NCBI GenBank assembly: GCA_017495165.1
Contig: JAFEII010000025.1
Coordinates: forward strand, 1-44,197
Length of the DNA: 44,197 nucleotides
Source of the DNA: Hydromonas sp.
GTDB taxonomy: Bacteria > Pseudomonadota > Gammaproteobacteria > Burkholderiales > Burkholderiaceae
Reading direction: 5' to 3'
Part shown: positions 1-9,601 of the stretch, one piece after another
Position numbering within the stretch: position 1 is the first letter of the stretch
Layout of the letters: the number at the start of each line of letters is the position of its first letter
Made by a program: the position numbers and the translations under genes
Notes under the pieces: generated by a model
Told to the model about the DNA's origin: nothing
Databases searched by the model: none
What the model saw: only the letters and a program-made list of their open reading frames with translations

Positions 1-3000
1 GATGTTGCCGGTGTTGTTGATGTCTTTGCCTGATACGTTGGCGGTGGTGCTGGCGGTGATGTTGCCCGCGTTGCTCACGTTGTTGCCAGACACGGTTGTG
101 TTGGCCGCTGCGATGTTGCCTGTGTTGTTGACAGTGTTGGCGCTCACATTGGCGTTGTTGGTGGCGTTGATGCTGCCCGCGTTGGTCAAGTTGGCCGTGG
201 CGTTGAGGTTGACATTGGCACCTGCGATGTTGCCGGTGTTGTTGATGTCGGTGCCGCTCAAGGTCGCGTTGTTGACTGCGGTGACATTGCCGGTGCTCAA
301 GGTGTTGTTGGCGTTGAGCGTGACGTTGCCTGCACTGACGTTGTTCAACGTCAAGTTGCCTTTGGTGGCGTTCATCGTGAGGTTGTTGGTCGCGTTGACT
401 GAGCCGTTGTTGCTGATGTTGCCGCCGGTGACGTTGACGTCCGTGCCACGGATGGTGCCGTTGTTGGTGATGTTGCCGGTCGCGTTCAAGGTGACGTTGG
501 TGCCGTTGACATTGCCTTGATTGTCAATGGTGCCTGTGGCGTTGACCGTGACGGTGGTGTTGCCCGTCAAGTTGCCGGTGTTGCTGACGTTGCCTGCATT
601 GACCGTGAGGTTGTTGTTGGCTGTTGCGTTGCCTGCATTGCTCACGTTGGTGGCGTTGATGTTGATGTTGTTGCCAGTCAAGTTGCCGGTGTTGCTGACG
701 TTTGGCGCGTTCAAGTTGGTGTTGTTGACCGCATTGATGGTGCCAGCGTTGCTTAAGTTGTTGGTTGCATTGACGGTGGTGTTCAAGCCGCTGATATTGC
801 CGGTGTTGTTGACGTCTTTGCCGCTGACAACGGCGTTGTTACTGGCCGTGATGTTGCCGCTGTTGGTCAGGTTGGCACTGGCGTTCAGGCTGATGTTGCT
901 CGCACTGATGTTGCCTGCGTTGCTGATGTTATTGCCCGTCAAGGTGGCATTGTTGGTGGCGGTGATGTTGCCTGTCGTTAACGTGTTGTTGGCGTTGAGT
1001 GTGACATTGGCAGCAGAGGCGTTGGTGATGCTTAAGTTGCCTGCGGTGGCGTTCATCGTGAGGTTGTTGCTCGCGTTGACTTGGCCTGAACCTGTAATGT
1101 TCGCGCCCGTGACGTTGACGTTCGTGCCTTTGATGGTGCCGTTGTTGGTGATGTTGCCTGTGGCGTTTAAGGCGACGTTGCCGTTGCCGATGATGCCGTC
1201 ATTGACAATCGTGCCGTTGGCGTTGACGGTTGTGTTGCCGCTGCCTGTGATGTTGCCGGTGGCGCTGTTGCTGACGTTGCCTGCGCTGACGTTGACATTG
1301 TTCGTGGCGTTGACTTTACCGCTATTGGTTAGGTTGTTGGCCGCGCTGATGTTGATGTTTGGTGCGCTGATGTTGCCTGAGCTGATGATGTCTACACCGA
1401 ATAGGTTGGCGCTGGTCGTGGCGCTGATGTTGCCGCTGTTGTTGAACGTGTTGGTGGCGTTGACGCTGACGTTGGCCGCTGCGATGTTGCCCGCGTTGCT
1501 TATGTTGCCGCCACTCAATGTGGCGTTGTTGGTGGCGGTGACGTTGCCAGTGCTCAAGGTGTTGTTTGCATGCAGCGTGACGTTGGCTGCATTTGCATTA
1601 GCAATGCTTAAGTTGCCCACCGTGGCGTTCATGGAAAGGTTGTTGGTGGCGTTGACTTGACCTGCGCCTGTGATGTTGGCGCCAGTTAAGTTGACGTCCA
1701 CACCTTTGATTGTGCCGTTGTTCACCAGCTCGCCAGTCATGTTGACTTGAACCGCGCCTTGGCCAATTGTGCCGTTGTTGGTGAGGTTGCCGCCTGTGAC
1801 GTTGGTGGTTTGCGTGCCTGTGATGTTGCCGGTCGCGCTGTTGGTGATGTTGTTGGCATCCACACTGACATTGCCGCCCGATAGATTGCCGCTGTTGATG
1901 AGCGTGGCGCCTGCATCAACCGTGAGGTTGTTCGCGCTGACGTTGCCGCTGTTGGTGATGTTGTTGCCCGTTAAGGTGGCGTTGTTGGTGGCGTTGACAT
2001 TACCTGTGATCAAGTTATTGCCTGCATTGAGCGTGACGTTACCTGCGGTTGCTTTGCTGACGTTTAAGTCGCCGACCGTTGCATTTAGGGACAGATTATT
2101 AGTGGCAGATACATTGCCCGTGCCGCTAATGTTCGGCGCGGTCATGTTGACATTGGTGCCGTTGACAGTGCCGTTGTTGACCAAGTTGACCGTGGCGTTG
2201 ATGGTGACGTCGCCGTTGCCAATCACGCCGTTGTTGCTGACGTTGCCCGCCAATACGGTGGTGTTGCCGTTGCCAGTGATGTTGCCTGTGTTGCTGTTGG
2301 TGGCATTGTTGGCACTGACATTAACGTTGTTGCTGGCGCTGACGTTGCCGCTGTTGTTAAAGTTACTGTTGGCGGTGACGTTGACATTTGCCGCAGTCAT
2401 GTTGCCCGCGTTGCTCACGTTATTGCCGCCCAAGTTGGCGGCGTCGGTGGCGTTGATTTTACCGGTGTTGTTCAGGTTATTGGTCGCGTTTAAGGTGACA
2501 TTATTACCCGTAACGTTGCCGCTGCTGTTGATGTTGATGCTGCTTAAGTTGACATCGGTGCCGTTGATGGTGCCTGTGTTGCTTAGGCTGTTGCTTAAGT
2601 TGGCACTCACATTGCCGCCGTTTATCACACCGCTGTTGGTGAGGTTGCCCCCGCTGATGTTGTTGCTGGTCGTGCCGGAGATGTTGCCGCTGTTGCTGAT
2701 GTTGTTGCCGCTGGTGCTGACATTGCCGCCGCTAATGTTGCCTGTGTTGGTGACGTTGTTGCCCGATACGTTGACATTGTTGGCGCTGATGTTGCCTGAA
2801 TTGCTGATGTTATTGCCTGTTAATGTGGCGTTGTTGGTGGCATTGACATTGCCCGTAGTTAAGGTGTTGCCCGCGTTGAGCGTCACGTTGGCCGCAGAGG
2901 CGTTGGTGACGTTGAGGTTGCCCGTGGTGGCGTTTAACGTGAGGTTGTTGGTGGCGTTGATGCTGCCGTTGCCGCTGATGTTCGCGCCCGTTAAGTTGAC

Positions 3001-5040
3001 GTTGGTGCCGTTGACCACGCCGTTGTTGGTGATGTTGCCCGCTAAGTTGGCGTTCACACTCTGACCGTTAATCACGCCGCTGTTGGTGAGGTTGCCGCCT
3101 GTGACATTGGTGTTGCCGGTGCTGCTGATGTTGCCTGTGGCGGTGTTGTTGATGTTGTTGGCGTCAACCGTGACATTGCCGCCTGTGATGTTGCCGCTGT
3201 TGGTCAGGTTGGCATTGGCATCAACGATGGTGTTGGCCGATCTGATGTTTCCTGAGTTGCTGATGTTGTTACCCGTTAAGGTCGCGTTGTTGGTGGCGTT
3301 GACGTTGCCTGTGGTTAGGGTGTTGCCTGCGTTTAACGTGACATTGCCTGCGGCTAGGTTGGTCACGGTGAGGTTGCCAGCGCTGGCGTTTAGGGTGATG
3401 TTATTGCTCGCGTTAATCTCGCCGCTGCCTGCGATATTGCCGCCCGTCACATTGACGTCTGTGCCGCGAATGGTGCCGTTGTTGGTGACATTGCCTGTGG
3501 CGTTGACGATGACGTTGGCGTTGCCGATGATGCCATCGTTCACAACCGTGCCGTTGGCGTTTACAACTGTGTTGGCTGCGCCTGTGATGTTGCCTGTGCC
3601 GCTGTTAGAGACGTTGTTGGCATTGACCGTGACGTTGTTGGTCGCGGTCATGTTGCCGTTGTTGGTCAGGTTGTTGCTGGCGTTGACCATGAGGTCTTTG
3701 CCGTTGATGTTGCCGTTTGAGGTGATGTTCTTACCGCTAAGGCTGGCGGTGTCGGTGGCGGTGATGTTGCCCGTTGTGAGGTTGTTGGCCGCAATAGCAC
3801 TGACGTTGCCGCCTGTCACGGTGCCGATGGTGAGGTTGTTGGCGCCCAAGGTGACGTTGTCGTTGTTGCTTGAGTTGGCATCAACTGTACCTGTGATGTT
3901 GTTGCCTGCGTTGCTCACGTTAATCGCTTGGGTGGCGTTGAATGTGGCGTTGCCGGTGACATTGAGTTTGGTGCCTGCGGTTTGGTTGATGCTGCCGCTG
4001 CTTGCGTTTGCCAACAATGTGTTGCTGCTGATGTTGCCCAAGCTGACGTTGTAGCCCGTGAGGTTGGCGGTGTTGGCGTTAATGGTGCCTGAGTTAAGAT
4101 CGCCCGAAATATTGATGGTGACGTTGCCAGTGCTGACACCAATCACGCCGCTGTTGACCAAGCTTGCACCTGAGATATTTGTGTCGATCGCGCCTGAGAT
4201 GTTGCCGGTGGCGGTGTTACTGATGTTGCCGCCGTTGATGGATACGTTGTTGCTCGCTTTGATGCTGCCGCTGTTGGTGAGGTTGCTCGTGGCGTTGGCG
4301 GTGATGTTGTTGGCGGTTAAGTTACCTGCTGTTGTGACATTGCTGGCGTTTAATACAACACTTGAGGCGTTGTTGTTGCCGCTCACGCTCAAGTTATTGG
4401 TGGCGTTGGCGGTGAGTGTGCCGGTAATATTGGTTGTGCCGTTGACATTCACGTCAGTACCCGTGGCGGTCAAGTTGCCGCCCCTGACATTGCCAGTGGT
4501 GACGGTGGTGCCGTTCAGATTCGTATTGGTGGCTTTGAGGTTGCCCATGTTGGTGACATTACTGGCGTTGGCGTTGATGGTCTCCGCACTGTTGTTGCCG
4601 GTCATGCTGACGTTGTTGGTCGCGTTGGCGGTTATGGTGCCGCTTTGGTTGTTGGTGCCGCCCAAGGTGACGTTTGAACCAGTCGCGGTCAAGTTGCCAC
4701 TGCTGATGTTGCCTGTGGTGTTGACGTTGTTGCTGGCGTTTAACGTGACGTTGTTGCTGGTCATGTTGCCGCTGGTCGTGATGTTGATGGCGTTGACTGC
4801 GATATTGTTGTTCACAGTTGTGTTGCCAAGCAGTGCTGCGCTGTAGTTGGCGTTCACTTCTAGGTTTTTAGCAATGATGGTGCTGTTGCCGGTGGTGGTG
4901 ACGTTCGTGCCGTTCAATGCCATGTTGCTGGTGACGTTGAGTGTGCCGTTGATGGTCAAATCAGCATTGCGGTCTATGGTGAGGTTGTTGGCTTTGACTG
5001 TGTTTAGCGTGGTTGCGCCTTGACCTGTAAAGGTCACGTT
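1..5040 (-). repeat. Degenerate Asn/Thr-rich repeats inside tpsA
   Basis: Within the tpsA frame, short units such as NISNSGNI, NVTNTGN and TLNAGNTLTTGNV recur every few tens of residues. A longer unit of about 28 residues (LNAGNTLTTGNVNATNNAT type) is seen on the plus strand near 277, 957, 1537, 1989, 2836 and 3294, at intervals of roughly 450-850 bp. The copies are diverged. The coding strand is rich in AAC, ACC, ATC and GGC, so the plus strand reads as G/T-rich runs and carries long antisense frames without stops. Such repeats are expected for beta-helix rungs and can change length by recombination. Confidence 0.8.
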
Positions 5041-8000
5041 GCCAGCTGTAATCGTGCCTGCGCTTTGGTTAATCGCGGGGCCGACATTGTATAAATTGAC
5101 TGAACCTGTGCCTGCGCTGATATTGCCTTTGACGTTAATCACATTATTGGTGCTGCTGGTGCTGTTGCCACCATTGATGTTTAATGTGCCGTTGTTGAGC
5201 GCGGTGATGTCGGTCAAGATGTTAACTGCGGCTGCCGTGGCGCTTGTGGTGTTGGTGGTGCCGTTGAGGGTTAAGTTGCCCGTGTAAGATAGGTTGGCGC
5301 CTGCACTGTGGTTGACGACAATCCCCACGCCCGAGCCTGAGTTGCCGTTGACCGTGGTGTTGATGAGGTTGGTGGTGCCGCCCGTGATACTCACGCCTGC
5401 GCCAGACGCACTGGTGCCGTTGAGGTTGGCCATTGTGAGATTGTTGGCGCCGCCTGTGATGCTCACGCCTGCACCTGAACCTGAGGTGCCGCTCATGTTG
5501 CCGCTGAGGTTGTGGGTACCAGTTGAGATGAGGACACCTGCGCCGGTGCTTGAGTTACCGCTGATATTCGCGGTTAAGTTGTTGGTGCCGATGAGCGATG
5601 TGCCTGAGCCGGACGTACTGGTGCCGTTGACATTGATGCTGCTGCCCGTGGTGGTGTTGGTGCCGTTGAGTAAGACGCCCACGCCTGAGTTGGATGAACC
5701 GCCCACGTTGATTTGACCTGAACCCGCGTTGGTGAAGTTGGTGCCGCTGACATTCACACCCACGCCTGAGCCTGTGGACGCGCCTGTGGTGTTAATCGCG
5801 CCCGTGCTGTTGTTGCGGATATTGGTGCCGTTGGTCATGAGCAATGCCGTGCCGCCGCTGGCGGTGGTGGCGTTGAGTAAAATCGCACCGTCTAGCTTAT
5901 TGGTGACGACCGTTTGATTCAAAATCATACCAATGCTGTTGGTTGAATTGCCCGAAACCACCATGACGCCGCTGTCTGACTGGATGATGTTGGCGGTACT
6001 GGCCACCAATAGGCCTGTGGCATTTGTGGATACGCCCGATAAGGTTAAATTACCCGTGCTATTAATCGTCGCGCCGCTGGCGATTTGCAGCCCTGTGGCG
6101 TTTTGTGACACGCCTTCAATGGTCAAACGGCCGCCTGCGGTGGACGAGGTATTTAAATTACTACCAATACTGATACCAACTTGCGTGCGCGAAGTGCCGC
6201 GCAATTCGGCAATCCCACTGCCCACGCTGATATTACCATTGCCGCTGATATTGAGACCGATGTTGGTGTCCGATGTACCATTAACGACGGTGTAAGTGTT
6301 TTGGCTAAAGTTGGGCAATGCACCCAATACCGTGCCCACGCCGCCTTTTGACGTACCGTCAATCAAGAATGTGCCACCGACAGTCGACACATTAGGTGCT
6401 GTGCCCGTGTAGTTGACCCCAATCCCTGTGCCGTTAGATACCCCGCGAATGGTGGCATTGCCGCCATTCGTGGAGATGTTAATGTTGCCGCCACCCACTG
6501 AGACACCCGCCCCAGTTGTGCCAGCACCGACTGAATTACCAGTCAGATTAAAACTGCCACCACTTGTGATTGCATTTAAGCGACCTGCGGTTGTCATGCT
6601 AAACCCATCACCCGCTGATGAATTTGCCAATATTGAAATATTACCGCCAGTCGTTGTAATGTTGGTGGTGCTTGTTAAACCCAGACCTGTACCAGAACCA
6701 CCATTGATTGAACTGATATTAATATCACCGCCTGCGGTGATATTGGTTGCGCCTCCATTGACATTTAAGCGCATACCTGCAGCGCCTGCAACAGCACCGC
6801 CGTTATAAACAGAAATATTAACCCTGTCGCCCGCATTCACTTTAAAATCTCTTTGGAAGTCAAGACCATAAGTACCTGACGGGGTCGTGGCGTTTATCGT
6901 TACATTATTCGTGGCTGTAATATTAACTGCGGAGGCCATAATCGCACCAGCACCCGTACTTGAGCTAAAACACATTGTGACATTACCACCAATGAGTGTT
7001 TTAGTTGCAACAGGGTCGCCATTCAAATTCCCTGAACCCACATTGCCAATACCTATATATGTTAAGTTATTTCCTGCGGTTACATTAAAGAATGAATACT
7101 CTTCAATACCGTTATAAGCTGCACTTGTCGAAGTGGTTGTACCGTTTACGTAGGCATCATTGGTCGCATTGATAGAAATTACCCGTGTATTGCCACCATA
7201 GGATTCAATCCCACTGCCCGCAGCAGACTTGCCAACTAATGAAACATTTGCACCGTTCATGTAAAAATTGTTAATCCACATGCCTCGAGAACCAGCAGTT
7301 GCACTCGTTGACTCACCGGTAACAGAAATATTATTGGTTGCATTTAACGTTAAAAACTGACCGCCAAAAATACGAAAACCGATAGATCCTGATGATGTAC
7401 CATTAATGACAATGTTATTACCTGCTGTAAATACATTATCTTGCGCCCACGTTATGACACCAACATCGTCCAAACTGGTACTTGAACCAGCACTGCCGCG
7501 AATGGTTAAGTTATTACCCGCCGCTATTTTTGCATTAAGACTATTGATACTGACTCCATCGCCAAAGCCGCTTGTGCCATTTAGGAAAATGTCGTTCCCC
7601 GCCGTTAAATTTAAACCGTTAACCGTACTCAAACCCGAGCTACCACTCGTGCTTTTAGCCGTCATACTAAGATTACCCGAAGCATTGACCACAATACCTT
7701 GCGTTAAAATCCCCACTTGACTGACCGATGTGCCATTAATCGTCACGTCTTTTGCGGTAAACGCCGCGCCATTATCAATTCGTACGCCATAATCACCGCC
7801 TGGGTGCGTTCCAGATAAAACCAAATTACCACCATTAAGGCTAATATTATTACTGCCTTGCAGCCACATTGTGCCACCAGCAGATGTCGCGGTAAGGTTC
7901 ATTTTGCCTGCGGTGGATTGGACATTCACGCCGCCACTAAACGTCATACAACCATTAGCATACAAACTTAAATCCGCATCCCCTCCTGCCGTTTTGTAAA

Positions 8001-9489
8001 TACTGTTTTGAACAAACATATTCCCAGTGCCGCCACCAGTTCCATTAGTGGTTACAACCACACTCGTGCCATTATTAAGCGAATTTTGGATGGTGGTGTT
8101 GGCAATCACGCCGCTGGCGGTGGTGCATGACCAAACATTGCTATTATTGGTCAACGTGGTTACGCCGTTATTAATGGTGATATCCGCTGGATCAATCAAC
8201 CACTGCCCCGCTTTGCCGTTTTTAGCACCTGCTAAAACCGTGCCTTTGATAATCACGCTGTGACCTGAAGTTTCAACAAACCCACCATCACCGCTCACCG
8301 TGGCACAAGCCTTTATTTGACTGCTCTCATCTAAAATCGCGGTGTCGCTGTAGGCGATGGTTTGGTTGCTTAGTTTGCCCAAACTGTCGCCGCCAACGAT
8401 GACCAAACCGCCGCCTGTGGCGCCGCTGGCGTTAATATTGGTGCCGTTAAATAGGCCAACCCGTTGGCCTTGCACCACAACGGTGCCGCCTTTGGCGTTG
8501 GCGCTGGAGGCGTCGATGCTGGCTTTATTGAGTTCAACCACGCCGTTGGTGCCGCCGTCAATATTGATGTAGCCGCCTTTGGCTTGAACCACGCCTTCGA
8601 CGTTAATCACTGAGTCAAGGACGGCGTTGTTGCCGCGTGCGGTGAGCAAGACTGAGCCGTTGTCGGCGGTAATTGTGCCGTTGTTGTGTATGAGTGCGTT
8701 GGCGGTTGGGGCGGTGATGTCTACATTCACAACCAAGCCGTTGGATAACGATAAGGTGGCGCCGTCGCCTGCGCCCAAGATGACTTTGCCGTTGTTGGCG
8801 TTGATGTTGCCTTGGTTGTCGACTTTGTCGCCATGCAAGACCACAAAGCCATTGTTGGCGTTAATCGTGCCTTGGTTGGTGACGCTGGCGTCGCCTGCGC
8901 CTGCAGCGCGCATAAAAGTGTAGTCGCCTGACATGAATTTGTTGTTGCCGATGTCTTTGGTGGTGGCCATGATGCCGCCCACATCAACGTAGGCGCCTGC
9001 GCCAAACACAATGCCGTTTGGATTAGAGACGAAGACTTTACCATTGGCGGACAGCGAGCCGTTAATCTGACTGATGTCATTGCCAATCACGCGGTTTAAT
9101 ACGGCCGCGTCAACATTGGGTTGGACGAATTGCACCGATGCGCCATTGCCAATCCCGAATGATTGCCAGTTAATAATGGCATTTTGGGAGGCTTGGTTAA
9201 TGACCATTTGATTCGAGGCCGGCGTATTGATGCTGGCGGCTCCCGCGACCACTTGACCATCGGTTGGCAGCATTTGCGCGGATGCCGCGCCACTGACCCC
9301 GAAAGCGAGCGCTAAAAATGCCCCCATTTTGCCCAAACTGAATTCCATTCCCGCTGGCGTGCCGTCTGCCCCTACCACCATGCCGGCTGTTGCGCCCGCA
9401 CCTTTGGTTTGACTGACAACGTTTTCTGCAACAGGTACGAGCATGCCCAATTTTTTGTTAAACACTAGGCGGTATGTATTCGTATTCAT
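1..9489 (-). CDS. Two-partner secretion exoprotein TpsA (filamentous haemagglutinin-like adhesin), C-terminus outside window
   Basis: A giant secreted beta-helical exoprotein, expected to be exported by the TpsB protein encoded just upstream. The ATG at 9489-9487 opens a frame with no in-frame stop in the lines I checked across 9.5 kb; 3163 residues lie in the window and the stop codon does not. The N-terminus is an extended signal peptide (ESPR, MNTNTYRLVFNKK), followed by a hydrophobic segment at about 51-66 and a likely cleavage site after ASA at about 71. The TPS domain follows, with INWQSFGIG near 106-114 and VFVSNPNGI at 152-160. ETSGH at 406-410 and WLIDP at 430-434 are typical of TpsA proteins. 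The rest is Gly/Ser/Asn-rich and then strongly Asn/Thr-rich repeats, fitting a right-handed beta-helix. Four Cys (in KACAT, VWSCT, NGCMT and VTMCF) are unusual for a TpsA. Function as an adhesin is inferred; contact-dependent inhibition cannot be excluded because the C-terminus is missing. Confidence 0.93.
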   Translation of the reverse strand, partial: MNTNTYRLVFNKKLGMLVPVAENVVSQTKGAGATAGMVVGADGTPAGMEFSLGKMGAFLALAFGVSGAASAQMLPTDGQVVAGAASINTPASNQMVINQASQNAIINWQSFGIGNGASVQFVQPNVDAAVLNRVIGNDISQINGSLSANGKVFVSNPNGIVFGAGAYVDVGGIMATTKDIGNNKFMSGDYTFMRAAGAGDASVTNQGTINANNGFVVLHGDKVDNQGNINANNGKVILGAGDGATLSLSNGLVVNVDITAPTANALIHNNGTITADNGSVLLTARGNNAVLDSVINVEGVVQAKGGYINIDGGTNGVVELNKASIDASSANAKGGTVVVQGQRVGLFNGTNINASGATGGGLVIVGGDSLGKLSNQTIAYSDTAILDESSQIKACATVSGDGGFVETSGHSVIIKGTVLAGAKNGKAGQWLIDPADITINNGVTTLTNNSNVWSCTTASGVIANTTIQNSLNNGTSVVVTTNGTGGGTGNMFVQNSIYKTAGGDADLSLYANGCMTFSGGVNVQSTAGKMNLTATSAGGTMWLQGSNNISLNGGNLVLSGTHPGGDYGVRIDNGAAFTAKDVTINGTSVSQVGILTQGIVVNASGNLSMTAKSTSGSSGLSTVNGLNLTAGNDIFLNGTSGFGDGVSINSLNAKIAAGNNLTIRGSAGSSTSLDDVGVITWAQDNVFTAGNNIVINGTSSGSIGFRIFGGQFLTLNATNNISVTGESTSATAGSRGMWINNFYMNGANVSLVGKSAAGSGIESYGGNTRVISINATNDAYVNGTTTSTSAAYNGIEEYSFFNVTAGNNLTYIGIGNVGSGNLNGDPVATKTLIGGNVTMCFSSSTGAGAIMASAVNITATNNVTINATTPSGTYGLDFQRDFKVNAGDRVNISVYNGGAVAGAAGMRLNVNGGATNITAGGDINISSINGGSGTGLGLTSTTNITTTGGNISILANSSAGDGFSMTTAGRLNAITSGGSFNLTGNSVGAGTTGAGVSVGGGNINISTNGGNATIRGVSNGTGIGVNYTGTAPNVSTVGGTFLIDGTSKGGVGTVLGALPNFSQNTYTVVNGTSDTNIGLNISGNGNISVGSGIAELRGTSRTQVGISIGSNLNTSSTAGGRLTIEGVSQNATGLQIASGATINSTGNLTLSGVSTNATGLLVASTANIIQSDSGVMVVSGNSTNSIGMILNQTVVTNKLDGAILLNATTASGGTALLMTNGTNIRNNSTGAINTTGASTGSGVGVNVSGTNFTNAGSGQINVGGSSNSGVGVLLNGTNTTTGSSINVNGTSTSGSGTSLIGTNNLTANISGNSSTGAGVLISTGTHNLSGNMSGTSGSGAGVSITGGANNLTMANLNGTSASGAGVSITGGTTNLINTTVNGNSGSGVGIVVNHSAGANLSYTGNLTLNGTTNTTSATAAAVNILTDITALNNGTLNINGGNSTSSTNNVINVKGNISAGTGSVNLYNVGPAINQSAGTITAGNVTFTGQGATTLNTVKANNLTIDRNADLTINGTLNVTSNMALNGTNVTTTGNSTIIAKNLEVNANYSAALLGNTTVNNNIAVNAINITTSGNMTSNNVTLNASNNVNTTGNISSGNLTATGSNVTLGGTNNQSGTITANATNNVSMTGNNSAETINANASNVTNMGNLKATNTNLNGTTVTTGNVRGGNLTATGTDVNVNGTTNITGTLTANATNNLSVSGNNNASSVVLNASNVTTAGNLTANNITANATSNLTNSGSIKASNNVSINGGNISNTATGNISGAIDTNISGASLVNSGVIGVSTGNVTINISGDLNSGTINANTANLTGYNVSLGNISSNTLLANASSGSINQTAGTKLNVTGNATFNATQAINVSNAGNNITGTVDANSSNNDNVTLGANNLTIGTVTGGNVSAIAANNLTTGNITATDTASLSGKNITSNGNINGKDLMVNASNNLTNNGNMTATNNVTVNANNVSNSGTGNITGAANTVVNANGTVVNDGIIGNANVIVNATGNVTNNGTIRGTDVNVTGGNIAGSGEINASNNITLNASAGNLTVTNLAAGNVTLNAGNTLTTGNVNATNNATLTGNNISNSGNIRSANTIVDANANLTNSGNITGGNVTVDANNINNTATGNISSTGNTNVTGGNLTNSGVINGQSVNANLAGNITNNGVVNGTNVNLTGANISGNGSINATNNLTLNATTGNLNVTNASAANVTLNAGNTLTTGNVNATNNATLTGNNISNSGNISANNVNVSGNNVTNTGNISGGNVSTSGNNISNSGNISGTTSNNISGGNLTNSGVINGGNVSANLSNSLSNTGTINGTDVNLSSININSSGNVTGNNVTLNATNNLNNTGKINATDAANLGGNNVSNAGNMTAANVNVTANSNFNNSGNVSASNNVNVSANNATNSNTGNITGNGNTTVLAGNVSNNGVIGNGDVTINATVNLVNNGTVNGTNVNMTAPNISGTGNVSATNNLSLNATVGDLNVSKATAGNVTLNAGNNLITGNVNATNNATLTGNNITNSGNVSANNLTVDAGATLINSGNLSGGNVSVDANNITNSATGNITGTQTTNVTGGNLTNNGTIGQGAVQVNMTGELVNNGTIKGVDVNLTGANITGAGQVNATNNLSMNATVGNLSIANANAANVTLHANNTLSTGNVTATNNATLSGGNISNAGNIAAANVSVNATNTFNNSGNISATTSANLFGVDIISSGNISAPNINISAANNLTNSGKVNATNNVNVSAGNVSNSATGNITGSGNTTVNANGTIVNDGIIGNGNVALNATGNITNNGTIKGTNVNVTGANITGSGQVNASNNLTMNATAGNLSITNASAANVTLNANNTLTTGNITATNNATLTGNNISNAGNISASNISLNASANLTNSGNITASNNAVVSGKDVNNTGNISGLNTTVNATNNLSNAGTINAVNNTNLNAPNVSNTGNLTGNNININATNVSNAGNATANNNLTVNAGNVSNTGNLTGNTTVTVNATGTIDNQGNVNGTNVTLNATGNITNNGTIRGTDVNVTGGNISNNGSVNATNNLTMNATKGNLTLNNVSAGNVTLNANNTLSTGNVTAVNNATLSGTDINNTGNIAGANVNLNATANLTNAGSINATNNANVSANTVNNTGNIAAANTTVSGNNVSNAGNITASTTANVSGKDINNTGNI
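5290..5830 (-). repeat. Gly/Ser-rich repeat block inside tpsA
   Basis: This block encodes about seven tandem units of the pattern N-G-T/N-S-x-S-G-x-G-V followed by a short I/N/T-rich stretch, roughly every 22-28 codons (for example NGTSASGAGVSI and SGTSGSGAGVSI). It separates the more varied N-terminal half of the protein from the Asn/Thr-rich half. Regular spacing close to one or two beta-helix turns suggests stacked rungs. No function beyond structure is proposed. Confidence 0.65.
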
Positions 9490-9601
9490 AGGATTTCTCA
9501 ATTCTCTTAAAAAGGTGTTTCTGGGGGTACTTCGGTGTTTCAGGTTTTTGGATGACGGCTTGCTGCGCGTTGAGTCTGCTGCCGAACTTATTTATTTTGG
9601 G

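Noticed and set aside
1-5280. CRISPR-like or minisatellite array
   Set aside because: The repeats are in-frame, diverged and variable in spacing, with no unique spacers or leader; they encode protein repeats.
2-8923. Long plus-strand open frames rich in Leu, Val and Pro (2-520, 521-1660, 1769-3064, 3083-4054, 4058-4846 and others)
   Set aside because: All lie in one frame antisense to tpsA. They arise because the tpsA codons AAC, ACC, GGC and ATC reverse-complement to sense codons. The minus strand has ESPR, TPS and WLIDP motifs, so it is the coding strand.
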